A stretch of 64,000 nt of DNA from Thiothrix eikelboomii (GCF_900167255.1 NZ_FUYB01000013.1:1-64000), one strand, 5' to 3'. Positions 8,996 to 18,140 are shown, numbered from the stretch's first letter. Translations and numbers: made by a program. The notes: generated from the letters alone by a model not told the origin.

Positions 8996-10585
8996 ATGAC
9001 TGACCGCCTACAAGAAACCGCTCGCCGCCGTACTTTTGCGATTATTTCGCATCCTGATGCGGGTAAAACTACCATGACTGAAAAGGTACTCTTATTCGGG
9101 GGGGCGATTCAGTTAGCAGGGACAATTAAAGGGCGCAAAGCAGGTCGACATGCCACTTCTGACTGGATGACGATGGAAAAGGAACGGGGGATTTCGGTCA
9201 CGTCTTCGGTCATGCAGTTCCCGTATCAGGGGCATATTGTCAATCTACTCGATACCCCCGGTCACGAAGACTTCTCGGAAGATACTTATCGAGTACTGAC
9301 AGCGGTAGATTCGGCCTTGATGGTGATTGACGTGGCCAAAGGGGTGGAAGAGCGCACGATTAATTTGATGGAAGTCTGCCGTCTACGCGATACGCCGATT
9401 ATGACCTTCATTAATAAACTCGACCGTGAAGGCAAAGAGCCGATTGAGTTATTAGATGAAGTTGAGACCGTTCTAAAAATTAAATGCGCGCCGATTACTT
9501 GGCCGATTGGCATGGGCAAGCGTTTAAAAGGCATTTATCATCTGTATCAAGACAAGGTGATTTTATATAAACCGGATACTGAACGTCGCCAAGAATACGA
9601 AGAAATTCAAGGTATTAATAATCCAGAGCTCGATGAAAAACTGGGTACTCAAGCGCAAGAGTTACGCGACGAAATCGAATTGGTACAAGGTGCGAGTCAC
9701 GAATTTGATTTACAAGATTATTTAGATGGCAAACTCACGCCCGTTTATTTTGGTACGGCTTTAAATAGCTTTGGGATTCGGGAGTTATTGGATGATTTTG
9801 TGGCGCATGCCCCCGCGCCACAAGCACGCCCGACTACAACCCGCAAAGTGGATGCGGCTGAAGACAATTTCACGGGTTTTGTGTTTAAGATTCAGGCGAA
9901 TATGGATCCACAACACCGTGACCGGATTGCTTTCTTGCGCGTCTGCTCAGGCAAGTTTGAAAAAGGCATGAAAGCTAAGCATGTGCGGATTGGTAAGGAT
10001 GTAAAAATCCCCGATGCGCTCACTTTCATGGCCTCGGATCGTGAGCATGTCGAAGATGCTTACCCCGGCGATATTATCGGCATTCATAATCACGGTAGTA
10101 TTCGTATCGGTGATACCTTCACCCAAGGCGAAAACCTGCAATTCACGGGTATCCCGAACTTCGCGCCTGAACTCTTCCGCCGTGCTCAGCTCAAAGACCC
10201 GCTGAAAATGAAGCAACTGCAGAAAGGTTTAGCGGAGCTGTGCGAAGAAGGCGCGACTCAATTATTCAAGCCACTCATGAATAATGATCTGATTTTAGGC
10301 GCAGTGGGTGTGTTGCAATTCGATGTCGTCATGCAGCGCTTGAAAGATGAATACAAAGTCGAAGCGATTTTTGAAGCGGTGAATGTGAGTACCGCGCGCT
10401 GGGTTAGCTCAGAGAATGAGAAAAAATTTGAAGAGTTTAAGACCAAAGCCGCCCAAAACTTGGCTTATGATCATGCGGGTGAATTGGTGTATATCGCGCC
10501 CACGCGAGTGAATTTGCAAATGGCGCAGGAAAAATGGCCGGAGATTAAATTCAATTCGACGCGGGAACATGGAGTGGCGGGTTAG
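8996..10585 (+). CDS. prfC: Peptide chain release factor 3 (RF3)
   Basis: 529 residues from the ATG at 8996 ([16 protein letters not shown]), the same length as E. coli RF3; an upstream in-frame extension is not conserved in the family and was rejected. It is a translational GTPase that recycles RF1 and RF2 from the ribosome after peptide release. The G motifs are intact: P-loop [20 protein letters not shown] and NKLDRE. Domain II and the C-terminal RF3-specific region ([14 protein letters not shown]) follow. It is monocistronic, with a palindrome upstream and a cluster of hairpins just downstream. Confidence 0.97.
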   Translation: MTDRLQETARRRTFAIISHPDAGKTTMTEKVLLFGGAIQLAGTIKGRKAGRHATSDWMTMEKERGISVTSSVMQFPYQGHIVNLLDTPGHEDFSEDTYRVLTAVDSALMVIDVAKGVEERTINLMEVCRLRDTPIMTFINKLDREGKEPIELLDEVETVLKIKCAPITWPIGMGKRLKGIYHLYQDKVILYKPDTERRQEYEEIQGINNPELDEKLGTQAQELRDEIELVQGASHEFDLQDYLDGKLTPVYFGTALNSFGIRELLDDFVAHAPAPQARPTTTRKVDAAEDNFTGFVFKIQANMDPQHRDRIAFLRVCSGKFEKGMKAKHVRIGKDVKIPDALTFMASDREHVEDAYPGDIIGIHNHGSIRIGDTFTQGENLQFTGIPNFAPELFRRAQLKDPLKMKQLQKGLAELCEEGATQLFKPLMNNDLILGAVGVLQFDVVMQRLKDEYKVEAIFEAVNVSTARWVSSENEKKFEEFKTKAAQNLAYDHAGELVYIAPTRVNLQMAQEKWPEIKFNSTREHGVAG

Positions 10586-10613
10586 ATAACTGCGCCCTGT
10601 AGTTTTCATAAGC

Positions 10614-10704
10614 AACCCCTCCTAACCTCCCCTTGTCAGGGGAGGGACAAGAACTAGCCGCATGCTTTCACTCCTCCCCTGACAAGGGGAGGCTGGGAGG
10701 GGTT
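10614..10704 (+). repeat. Long near-perfect inverted repeat (32-nt arms, 27-nt loop)
   Basis: The arm at 10614-10645 is the reverse complement of 10673-10704 except for two positions that would be G:U pairs in RNA. The arms are built of CCCCTCC/CCTCCCCT blocks. It sits between prfC (+) and the convergent SEFIR-NACHT gene (-). It could be a bidirectional transcription terminator or a palindromic repeat family (MITE/REP-like). The very GC-rich, mirror-like composition differs from the flanking DNA. Confidence 0.85.
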
Positions 10705-10723
10705 ACTAAAAACAAAATTTTCG

Positions 10724-10763
10724 CCGCCGCTACGCGGCGGATACGCTTGCCCTGCGGGCAAGC
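10724..10763 (-). repeat. Two short perfect hairpins downstream of the DGR-like target gene
   Basis: CCGCCGC (10724-10730) pairs with GCGGCGG (10734-10740), and GCTTGCCC (10745-10752) pairs with GGGCAAGC (10756-10763) around a 3-base loop. On the minus strand the second lies 34 bases after the stop of the SEFIR-NACHT gene. In the Bordetella phage DGR, a short hairpin/cruciform just downstream of the target's IMH element stimulates retrohoming, so these may be functional rather than a terminator. Alternatively they are a dispersed extragenic repeat. Confidence 0.7.
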
Positions 10764-10797
10764 TAGCCAGCAGAAAACAGCATTCAGAAGACAGAAA

Positions 10798-13695
10798 TCA
10801 GCAAGCAGCAGCCAGGGAGAAGGCACACACTCGAAACCCCAGGTCGTAGAGCCGAAGAGTCGGAAGAGCCCCGAAACGAACCGCACAACGCAGATTCTCA
10901 GAGGTAATGTGCCAAGAACCACCGCGCCACACACGCCAATCTCCCGATAAATCCGGCTCAGTCATGTTCGATAGGTTATACTTATTTAAACACCACTCCC
11001 AAACATTACCCGCCATATCCATCGCCCCAGAAAGCGCTTGCTCTTGCGGATAAATGCCTACAGCGGAGGTTTCAACTAAACTATACTCACCATTGCAGTA
11101 CTCAGACTTAAACTCGTTTCCCCAAGGATACTCGTGCCCCTCCGTACCGCGTGCTGCTTTTTCCCATTGCTGCTCAGTGGGCAAGCTAATCGTTAAGCCC
11201 GTTTTGGCAGACAGCCAACGGCAAAAAGCAAGCGCTTCATACCAATCGACTTGCTCCATTGGGCGATTACTCTCTTGCCAACTAGATTGCTGAGCTGTCT
11301 TAGGCTGGTTCAAACCTTGCCACCAGCGTGGATCAGCATAACCCTCCGCTGCTTGCACAAAGGCTCGAAATTGAGCATTGGTGATGAGGTAACGGCTGAT
11401 TTTAAAACTTGGTAAGTTCGAGCGCTCCCCAGCTTGATAAATAAACTCTCCCGCTGAAATCTCTAGCCAATCAATTTCGGGTAAACCTTGCGCATCTAAG
11501 CCAATGCCGAAGCGTTGATCCCAAGCAAAGCGGCCTAGCAAAGTGCTGAATGCGTGGCGTTCATGGGGATTAGGGTAGTTTTCAAGATCCGTGATAGCCA
11601 CTTGCCAGTTAGCACGGAAGGGGGCAAATAAAGCTGGGTCTAAACTATTAAACTGCTCGGCGATTTCATAGGCTAGCAGCGGTTGAGCTGGAACTAGCCA
11701 CTCTAACAAAGCTTGTGGCTCTGCTTCATATTCTGCCGCCAGCTTAGCCGCCTCCTCCCAACCATTGGGTTGCCACCATTGATCAGGTGGCCAGAGTTCA
11801 GCAGCAGTAAAACCTTGTTCGCGGCGATCCTTGAAACCTTGTGCCGTGAAAAACTCCTGCAAGAGTTGATGCGAGAAACGCACACTGTCACGAGTCAACT
11901 CCAATAAACTCGCGGCGGCGGCAAATTCTAAATCGGCGGCTGGCATCGTTTGCACAGCTTCATGGCGAGCCAGCACAGTACGGGCTTCTTGGGCTGCTCC
12001 ACTGCGACTTTGTAACTGCCAAGCCAATTGTTTTAGTGCAGTAAGCAAAACCATGCGCTCTGGCACATAAGCACGGCTGCTAGCCTTTTCTGCTGATTCA
12101 CGTTTGAGCAACACTTCTACAAAACGCCCAAACAGTTCAATTCGGCTTTGGGGTAGCTCTTGATAACGGGCATATAAAGTGGTGATTAAAAACAGCAGGT
12201 AAGGATTGGCCGCGAGTTTCAGCAAACTGCGCGGATCAGCTAATTGGGCTTGCCTCGCATAATTATTCCACGAGTACTTTAGTTCATCAGGCCAATCATC
12301 TGGAATTTTGCGCAACTGCCAAAAAGCTTGCCATTGATCGGTTTTACCCTGTTGTTGCCAGTCTTGCCAACAGGCTTGCACCTTTTCACCCCCTGCTAAT
12401 TGCCAAAATAATCGTTCAGCTAGCTTCGTTGCAAAACGCTGCGGTTGTTGCTCCGCAAAATAATGGAAGTAATTCTGCAGAAATCGCCAGATACGCGGTG
12501 GGTCAAGTGGCTCAATCGTCAGCCGATCCAAATCTTGCTCTAAAGCATCCACATAGTCGCGGTGTCGACAGGTCAGGAGCAAGCGCTTAAAGGCTGGCTG
12601 ATTCAGACGAGTAACTTGATTCACGAAGGCGCGAACTTGCGGCAGTTTGTGGGCGCGTTGATCAAAGGGTAGTTCGTTCAAAGCATCCAGCAAGGGCAGC
12701 ACGCGCCCTGCTTGGCACAGTTGCGTAAAATGACTGGCGAGGCTGCCCATTTGCTCCAAGACAAAAGAGGCTAAGCTTTGCTCGGCATCCGTCCAGCGAT
12801 TCAGCGGAATAATCACGGGTAAAGGCTCAGTCGGATTTGCCAGTGTTTTGCGAGCTTGCTCGGTGGCAATCCGCCACAGGGAAAAAGTTTTCCCTGTCCC
12901 CGGTTCACCTAAAAGTACCAAGCGCTGATATTTGGCAAAAGCCGCGAGCAGATCATCTTGCTGCTCACTGGGGCTAGGGCAATCCCGTACTGCATGGCTA
13001 GGCCGATAAGCCTCAAAGAGTAAACTGGCAGACATTAAACATTCGGGCGGAATCAAGGAGCGATCTGGCTGGAACTGACCTGAGAGCGTGGTATAAGTTT
13101 TATCCGCAAACCGCAGTTGGCTTTGTTGCAGCAGGCTTTGCAAATACGCACTTTCAATACTTAAACTGGGTAGGAAAGATGGATGAGTTTTTTCTGGAAG
13201 CTGTACCACTTGCCCAACAGGCGGTGGTGTAACTTTCGGTTGACCCGTGAGCAGTCGGTATAAATCTTGATAGTCGGTGTCCAGTTTATAAGCGCTATAG
13301 GCTTGCAATTCTAAGGGGAGATGCTCAAAGCAGCCTTGGGGAGGTAGCACGGGAATAAACTTAGTATTACGGTAATAATGATTATACAAAGTCTGGGAGA
13401 TAATCACGCCCTCAAAATTAACTCCACGCCCGCCTTCCGTATCTTCACCATTAAAGCGCTGCAGATACCGTGGTGTACAAACCAACAGCACAAAATCAGC
13501 TTGCTCAACTTCAGTTTTCATCCACCGCAACCAACCCTGCACCGGAAAACTGGGTATATATTGATCAATCCAGCTTTCTACTCCACCATTCCGCAAGCGA
13601 TTCGCTAAACCCAAGACTAACTCTCGATGGGCTTCACTATCGTGGCTATAACTAATAAACACTCGCGGCGGTTTGTGCATCATTCCCAGCGACAC
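10798..13695 (-). CDS. SEFIR/TIR-NACHT-FGE/C-type-lectin domain protein, putative immune sensor and DGR target
   Basis: 965 residues. The N-terminal 10-150 is a SEFIR/TIR-type domain (RVFISYSHDSEAHREL, then ADFVLLVCTPRYL). Residues 255-430 are a NACHT NTPase with Walker A GEPGTGKTF (263-271) and Walker B VLPLLDALNELP. A helical region follows. Residues 740-960 are a formylglycine-generating-enzyme/C-type-lectin fold (LPTEQQWEKAARGTEG, AMDMAGNVWEW, WRGGSW, LGFRV). The Cys pair that active FGE enzymes carry just after GGS is absent (GGSWHITSENLRC), so it is probably a binding domain, not an enzyme. Bacterial NACHT proteins with TIR-like effectors act in anti-phage or cell-suicide responses. The last 40 codons carry a DGR variable-region signature. 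No reverse transcriptase is in the window. The gene stands alone on the minus strand. Confidence 0.88.
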   Translation of the reverse strand: MSLGMMHKPPRVFISYSHDSEAHRELVLGLANRLRNGGVESWIDQYIPSFPVQGWLRWMKTEVEQADFVLLVCTPRYLQRFNGEDTEGGRGVNFEGVIISQTLYNHYYRNTKFIPVLPPQGCFEHLPLELQAYSAYKLDTDYQDLYRLLTGQPKVTPPPVGQVVQLPEKTHPSFLPSLSIESAYLQSLLQQSQLRFADKTYTTLSGQFQPDRSLIPPECLMSASLLFEAYRPSHAVRDCPSPSEQQDDLLAAFAKYQRLVLLGEPGTGKTFSLWRIATEQARKTLANPTEPLPVIIPLNRWTDAEQSLASFVLEQMGSLASHFTQLCQAGRVLPLLDALNELPFDQRAHKLPQVRAFVNQVTRLNQPAFKRLLLTCRHRDYVDALEQDLDRLTIEPLDPPRIWRFLQNYFHYFAEQQPQRFATKLAERLFWQLAGGEKVQACWQDWQQQGKTDQWQAFWQLRKIPDDWPDELKYSWNNYARQAQLADPRSLLKLAANPYLLFLITTLYARYQELPQSRIELFGRFVEVLLKRESAEKASSRAYVPERMVLLTALKQLAWQLQSRSGAAQEARTVLARHEAVQTMPAADLEFAAAASLLELTRDSVRFSHQLLQEFFTAQGFKDRREQGFTAAELWPPDQWWQPNGWEEAAKLAAEYEAEPQALLEWLVPAQPLLAYEIAEQFNSLDPALFAPFRANWQVAITDLENYPNPHERHAFSTLLGRFAWDQRFGIGLDAQGLPEIDWLEISAGEFIYQAGERSNLPSFKISRYLITNAQFRAFVQAAEGYADPRWWQGLNQPKTAQQSSWQESNRPMEQVDWYEALAFCRWLSAKTGLTISLPTEQQWEKAARGTEGHEYPWGNEFKSEYCNGEYSLVETSAVGIYPQEQALSGAMDMAGNVWEWCLNKYNLSNMTEPDLSGDWRVWRGGSWHITSENLRCAVRFGALPTLRLYDLGFRVCAFSLAAAC
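10837..10911 (-). other. Candidate DGR variable region (VR) at the 3' end of the SEFIR-NACHT-lectin gene
   Basis: This segment encodes HIT-SENLRCA-V-R-F-G-AL-P-TL-R-LY-DLG. In DGR targets of this fold the template encodes Asn (AAC/AAT) at the variable sites, and adenine mutagenesis turns these into NNC/NNT codons. Here the eleven sites expected to be Asn read CAC, ATT, ACC, GTT, TTC, GCT, CTT, ACT, CTT, CTC and TAC: all end in C or T. The intervening sites (Ser-Glu-Asn-Leu-Arg-Cys-Ala, Arg, Pro, Arg, Asp-Leu-Gly) match the constant frame. G at residue 942 (GGG) could come from AGG. The template repeat is not in the window, so the call is inferential but specific. Confidence 0.7.
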
Positions 13696-13873
13696 CTTTT
13701 GAAAACTCTTAGGGATTAATAGCAGAATTATTGACTGAATAAAATGCTTTCATTGGTTAGTGATGTCTAAAAATGGTCGGATACAGGATCAATAAATAGC
13801 TGACTACAATCCAAGCAGATCCTTGCAGTCTATGTTAATAATAAGGTTTCGAATCATCAGCGAGGAAATCTCC

Positions 13874-14857
13874 ATGCAAGTTATTTTCAAAGCATTAACG
13901 ATGTTTGGGCTGTGCTTAGCAGTACAAGCCACGCCAAGCTATGCAGCAACGAATACAACCTATCAAGCACCCAAAATTATTGCGGGTGCAGGGGTGCGGG
14001 TACGTGCTAATCCCAAACTGACAGCCACTGAAGTGGGTAAGCTAGCCTTTGGTACGGTGGTCGTCACTCAACAGCGCTCGCCCACCCAAGAGACAGTGGG
14101 GGCAAAAAAAGATTATTGGTATAGCGTGAATACGCCGTTAAAGGGTTGGGTGTTTGGTGGGCTGTTGCAAGATTATGATGCAAAAAATCCAGATAAAGCC
14201 GCCGTGCAACTCATTCGCAGCAAGTTGGGTAAGCCTGAAAAAGTCCTAGAAACGGGAGTCTTGAATTTTAATGAAGCGCTCGAGGTCAGCCAATTCGCCC
14301 AATCTGCGGCGACTAAAGCTAAATCTATTGAGGCAGCAGGAGAGCTTAAACTCGCTTATCTACAAGCGGTGCAGCAGGGGTTGTATGCTATCAATCCCGA
14401 GCAGGATCAAAAACCACCCTATTCCACTTGGGTTAAATCCTTAGGTAGCCAAGTGTTTTATCATGAACTCGCGGGTGGGTATTATGTTGATTCGCGTACA
14501 TTTTGGAAGCTCGCGGATCAATACAAAGCAGCTTCAGTGGGTGATGTGATTGCTTGGCAAGCCGCGCATGCAGCCTTAGGGGGAGAATGCGAGGGTTTTG
14601 TAGAATGTATGTCTTATCGTGGGCAAATCACCGCAGGCGAATACCTCAAGCGTTACCCTAAGGGGCGCTACGTAATCCCGATGCTCGAAGAGCTAAATGA
14701 AGATTTGGCTTATATGGCTAAAGAAGCCCCAAATCAGCGCGCTAATGTGAAAGAAATCGACTTTGCGCGTTGGGATAAAATCCTCGCTCCAGTTAGCAAA
14801 AGCCCAACTTTAGATAAAACTAAGCAATACCTGAAACAAATCAAAGCTTATCAGTAA
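13874..14857 (+). CDS. Exported SH3-domain protein of unknown function
   Basis: 327 residues from the ATG at 13874, chosen because it has an AGGA ribosome-binding site and a signal peptide directly follows (MQVIFKALTMFGLCLAVQA...SYAA); a longer in-frame start at 13823 would bury the signal. Residues 35-100 look like a bacterial SH3 domain (GVRVRANPKLTATEVGKL...WYSVNTPLKGWVFGGLL), a module that often binds cell-wall peptides. The remaining 220 residues are mostly helical and not recognised. It is probably periplasmic and stands alone, convergent with sodC. Confidence 0.8.
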   Translation: MQVIFKALTMFGLCLAVQATPSYAATNTTYQAPKIIAGAGVRVRANPKLTATEVGKLAFGTVVVTQQRSPTQETVGAKKDYWYSVNTPLKGWVFGGLLQDYDAKNPDKAAVQLIRSKLGKPEKVLETGVLNFNEALEVSQFAQSAATKAKSIEAAGELKLAYLQAVQQGLYAINPEQDQKPPYSTWVKSLGSQVFYHELAGGYYVDSRTFWKLADQYKAASVGDVIAWQAAHAALGGECEGFVECMSYRGQITAGEYLKRYPKGRYVIPMLEELNEDLAYMAKEAPNQRANVKEIDFARWDKILAPVSKSPTLDKTKQYLKQIKAYQ

Positions 14858-14932
14858 ACATCTCAACACGACCGCCCCCGCTCCTCCTCAGTCAGGAAGA
14901 ACGGGGAGTCGCTATATCGAGCTAAGCTAAAA

Positions 14933-15457
14933 CTACTTAATCACACCACAAGCCATGCGTGCACCGCCACCGCCTAAGGGTGCGGGATGATCGGAATGAT
15001 TATCGCCGCCTGCATGAATCATTAAAGCACGCCCGCTTAAATCAGCCATTTTCAAACGCGGTGCTAAGACCGGATTAGTGGCTTTACCTTCGGTATCCAC
15101 ATACAAAGCAGGCAAATCCCCTAAATGACCTTCACCCCAAGGCAAATCATGTTTACCGGTTTTTGCCGGATCATAATGCCCGCCTGCACCTAAAGCAGCG
15201 GTCATTTTACCATCTTTTTCTTTCGGCTCGCAGCTTGGGTTTTCATGTAAATGAAACCCATGTAAACCCGCTGGCAAGCCTGCTAAATTAGGCGTGAAGA
15301 CTAAACCATAAGCTGTTTCACTGATCACAACTTGCCCAAGTTCGCCACCACTGCCTTTGTCATCGACTGCCTGCAAACTGACGCTGAGCTCAGCGGCTTG
15401 AGCCGCGCTGCAGACTAAGCAAGCTGCGACTAAAGATAATTGGAATAAAGCTTTCAC
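14933..15457 (-). CDS. sodC: Superoxide dismutase [Cu-Zn], periplasmic
   Basis: 174 residues with a signal peptide ([21 protein letters not shown]). It converts superoxide to peroxide and oxygen in the periplasm. Metal-binding motifs are intact: HGFHLHEN (copper), GGHYDP and a downstream Asp region (zinc), [11 protein letters not shown] (last copper His and following loop), [12 protein letters not shown] at the end. Two Cys residues for the structural disulfide are present. An 8-bp tandem repeat lies 54-99 bases upstream of its start codon, in promoter range. Confidence 0.96.
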   Translation of the reverse strand: MKALFQLSLVAACLVCSAAQAAELSVSLQAVDDKGSGGELGQVVISETAYGLVFTPNLAGLPAGLHGFHLHENPSCEPKEKDGKMTAALGAGGHYDPAKTGKHDLPWGEGHLGDLPALYVDTEGKATNPVLAPRLKMADLSGRALMIHAGGDNHSDHPAPLGGGGARMACGVIK

Positions 15458-15510
15458 TCAAATGCTCCTCGTTCATCAAAGCTTCTATGTAGTGAACAAA
15501 TGCTCAAGTG

Positions 15511-15556
15511 TCAAATTATCAAATTATCACCTTATCAAATTATCAAATTATCAAAA
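15511..15556. repeat. Octanucleotide tandem repeat TCAAATTA between sodC and cysI
   Basis: Five consecutive 8-bp units (the third is TCACCTTA) plus a partial sixth. The array lies a few bases downstream of the cysI stop and in the upstream region of sodC. Short tandem repeats in promoter spacers can change copy number by slippage and alter expression. Confidence 0.9.
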
Positions 15557-15562
15557 CGATGT

Positions 15563-17272
15563 TTAACTCGTTAATACGGTGCGTTGCACGAAATCACCAA
15601 AGCTTTCTTGCTGGCGGCGCGTTTGAGCATAAGCGGCAAATAAACCGTCTAAGGTGCTGAGGATGGCAGCCTCATCCTGATTTTCACGATATAAGGTATT
15701 TAAGCGATCACCATTAAAGCTGGCACCTAGGTACAAATTATAGCGCCCCGGTGATTTACCAATTAAACCGATTTCAGCTAAAACCGAGCGCCCACAACCA
15801 TTCGGACAACCTGTCATGCGGATTTTGATCTCAGCTTGGCGTAAACCATAGCGATCTAGCGAGGCTTCAAGTTTAGTAATTAACTCCGGCAAATAGCGTT
15901 CAGCTTCTGCCATGGCTTGGGGGCAAGTATTCAAAGCCACACAGGCAATCGAGTGACGGCGTAAGCCAGACAGATGGCTAGCATCAGGGTTATAACCGGA
16001 TTGCTTTAAGAGCTGCTCGACGGTGGCTTTATGCTCGGGTTTGATATTTACCAAAACCAGATTCTGATTACCCGTCATGCGGAAGCTACATAAATTCGCC
16101 TGTGCAATAGCGACTAAAGCGCTTTTTAAGGACTGAGCAGCGGTATCGACGACACGCCCATATTCCAAGCGCAAGCCTAAATGCCATAAGCCATTGGTGG
16201 TTTCGCTCCAACCCAAACGGTCGCCCGTCGTGATGAATTCAAAAGGACGCACAGCGGCTAATTCAAACCCTAAGCGCGTGTTCAGCTCTTGCTTAAACCA
16301 AGTCAAACCGTATTGATCTAGCGTGTATTTAAAGCGCGAAAGCTTGCGATCTTGCCGATTGCCAAAATCACGTTGGATACCCACGATGTGATAGCAAACC
16401 GCCAAGACTTGTTCGGGCGTGCAAAAGCCAATCACTGACGCTAAGCGTGCATAAGTATCTTCACGCCCGAAGGTCATCCCTAAACCGCCCCCGACAGCGA
16501 CATTAAAGCCTTGCAATTTGCCATGTTCAGCAATAGCAATCAGGCCAATATCATTCGCATACACATCCATATCATTATAAGGTGGGATGGTAATGGCAAT
16601 TTTGAACTTACGTGGCAGATAATGTTTACCATACAACGGCTCGACTTCTTCGGTTTCACCGCCCGCGACTAAACGTTTACCGGCTGGTTCATCTAACCAA
16701 ATCTCATGATAAGCCCGCGAGCGCGGGAGCAAATGCTCGCTGATCTTTTGCGCCCACGGGAAAATCTCTGCATGCAAGGGCGACAAGCTCGGATCAGGCG
16801 TACACATCACATTCCGGTTGACATCGCCACAACCCGAAATACTATCCAAGGCAGCAGCCTGCATGGCTTGAATGGTTTTCTTTATCTCAAACTTGATGAT
16901 GCCATGAAACTGCAAGGCTTGACGGGTCGTAATCCGTAGGGTGTGATTACCATAGGTATCGCTAATCGCATCCATCTTCAGCCATTGTTCAGCGCTTAAT
17001 TCGCCCCCCGGTACGCGCAAGCGAATCATGAAAGAATGCGCAGGCTCGAGTTTTTTCTCTTGGCGTTGCACGCGCAGATCACGATCATCTTGCTGATAAA
17101 AACCGTGAAATTTTACCAATTGTACATTGGCTTCACTGACGGCTGCGGTGAGGGGATTTTGAAAATCTTCCGCCAAATTACCGCGCAAATAATCGCTCCG
17201 ATCTTTGATCTGTTCAACCGCTGAGCCATTCGGCGCAATAACATTCCACTCTTTAGGGATCGGTGCAGTCAT
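15563..17272 (-). CDS. cysI: Assimilatory sulfite reductase, hemoprotein (beta) subunit
   Basis: 569 residues, matching the E. coli CysI length. It reduces sulfite to sulfide with six electrons at a coupled siroheme-[4Fe-4S] centre. The cluster ligands are in CVALNTCPQA and MTGCPNGCGRS, and the nitrite/sulfite reductase ferredoxin-like half-domains are present twice. It follows cysH with a one-base stop-start overlap (TAATG), so the two are translationally coupled. No flavoprotein subunit CysJ is adjacent, so the electron donor is encoded elsewhere. Confidence 0.95.
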   Translation of the reverse strand: MTAPIPKEWNVIAPNGSAVEQIKDRSDYLRGNLAEDFQNPLTAAVSEANVQLVKFHGFYQQDDRDLRVQRQEKKLEPAHSFMIRLRVPGGELSAEQWLKMDAISDTYGNHTLRITTRQALQFHGIIKFEIKKTIQAMQAAALDSISGCGDVNRNVMCTPDPSLSPLHAEIFPWAQKISEHLLPRSRAYHEIWLDEPAGKRLVAGGETEEVEPLYGKHYLPRKFKIAITIPPYNDMDVYANDIGLIAIAEHGKLQGFNVAVGGGLGMTFGREDTYARLASVIGFCTPEQVLAVCYHIVGIQRDFGNRQDRKLSRFKYTLDQYGLTWFKQELNTRLGFELAAVRPFEFITTGDRLGWSETTNGLWHLGLRLEYGRVVDTAAQSLKSALVAIAQANLCSFRMTGNQNLVLVNIKPEHKATVEQLLKQSGYNPDASHLSGLRRHSIACVALNTCPQAMAEAERYLPELITKLEASLDRYGLRQAEIKIRMTGCPNGCGRSVLAEIGLIGKSPGRYNLYLGASFNGDRLNTLYRENQDEAAILSTLDGLFAAYAQTRRQQESFGDFVQRTVLTS

Positions 17273-18003
17273 TAGGCAGCACTCCTTAATTGGCTAGTAC
17301 CATCATGTAGGCCACATTCTTGGTTATAGCTTTCCCACCACCACCGTCCGGCACGTTCATCCTCACCCACGGCGATGGCTCGGGTACAAGGTGCACAGCC
17401 AATGCTCGGAAAATGTTGATCATGCAGTGGGTTATACGGCACTTGATGGGCTTTTACATAGGCCCATAGGTCTTTGGTTTTCCAATGCAATAATGGATTA
17501 AATTTTACCAAGCCCCTCTGAGTATCCCACTCGAAGAATTTCATATTTGCACGAAAATCCGACTGTGCAGCCCTTACCCCTGTTACCCAAACGGCTGCCC
17601 CCGCCAAGGCACGATTCAAGGGTTCAATCTTGCGCAGATAGCAACAGGTTTTACGCTGCTCAACCGATTCGTAAAAGGCATTCACGCCATTAACACTCAC
17701 ATACTGCTCGATGGCTTGAGTTTGTGGGTACATGACACGAATAGGCTGGCCATAATGTTCTACTGTTTCAGCAAGGGTATTGTAAGTTTCCTTAAAATGA
17801 CGCCCTGTATCTAAAGTGAAGACATCAACATCGAGTTGATGACGGAAAATCGCATCCGTCAGCACCTGATCTTCTAAGCCAAGGCTGGTCGAAAAGGCAA
17901 TCCGTCCACTGAAGTGATCACGCAAGGCTAATAAAGCCTCTTCCAAAGCTAAGTCTGTATAGGCAGACTCGAGTGCGTATAATTGTTCTTCATGTTGTGT
18001 CAT
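17272..18003 (-). CDS. cysH: Phosphoadenylyl/adenylyl-sulfate reductase (iron-sulfur type)
   Basis: 243 residues. It reduces activated sulfate (APS or PAPS) to sulfite using thioredoxin. The substrate-binding core SFSTSLGLEDQ-type motif reads FSTSLGLEDQVLTD, followed by LDTGRHFKETY. A Cys-Cys pair (KTCCYLRKIEPL) and CAPC (SIGCAPCTRA) are the ligands of a [4Fe-4S] cluster. This marks the APS-reductase-like class rather than the cluster-free enterobacterial PAPS reductase. The catalytic Cys is in QECGLHDG near the C-terminus. It is first gene of a cysH-cysI operon, divergent from an HTH regulator. Confidence 0.93.
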   Translation of the reverse strand: MTQHEEQLYALESAYTDLALEEALLALRDHFSGRIAFSTSLGLEDQVLTDAIFRHQLDVDVFTLDTGRHFKETYNTLAETVEHYGQPIRVMYPQTQAIEQYVSVNGVNAFYESVEQRKTCCYLRKIEPLNRALAGAAVWVTGVRAAQSDFRANMKFFEWDTQRGLVKFNPLLHWKTKDLWAYVKAHQVPYNPLHDQHFPSIGCAPCTRAIAVGEDERAGRWWWESYNQECGLHDGTSQLRSAA

Positions 18004-18074
18004 GATTTTGCTTCTAGCTATTACTCACTAATCGAATGCGAGCAGTATCGGTGAGATTAAACATCTAAAAAAGT

Positions 18075-18096
18075 GATATATTTCGATATTTATATC
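18075..18096. promoter_or_regulatory. Palindromic candidate operator between cysH and the HTH regulator
   Basis: GATATA at 18075-18080 is matched by TATATC at 18091-18096 with a 10-base AT-rich centre. It lies in the 137-base divergent region, about 45 bases before the regulator start and 70 before cysH. The position fits an operator for the HTH protein controlling itself and cysHI, but no binding evidence exists. Confidence 0.35.
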
Positions 18097-18140
18097 TCTT
18101 AAATCGCTTAAAATTTAAAACCACTAAAGGCTAAAGCAAG

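Noticed and set aside
10633..10950. Plus-strand open frame of 105 codons over the hairpin cluster and the 3' end of the SEFIR-NACHT gene
   Set aside because: It runs through strong inverted repeats and antisense to a well-supported gene; no homology-like features.
11000..11500. FGE-sulfatase-like domain as the activator of the sulfatase at 55.8-57.3 kb
   Set aside because: The two Cys residues that follow GGS in active formylglycine-generating enzymes are not present, and the domain is fused to SEFIR-NACHT; it is a binding-type lectin fold.
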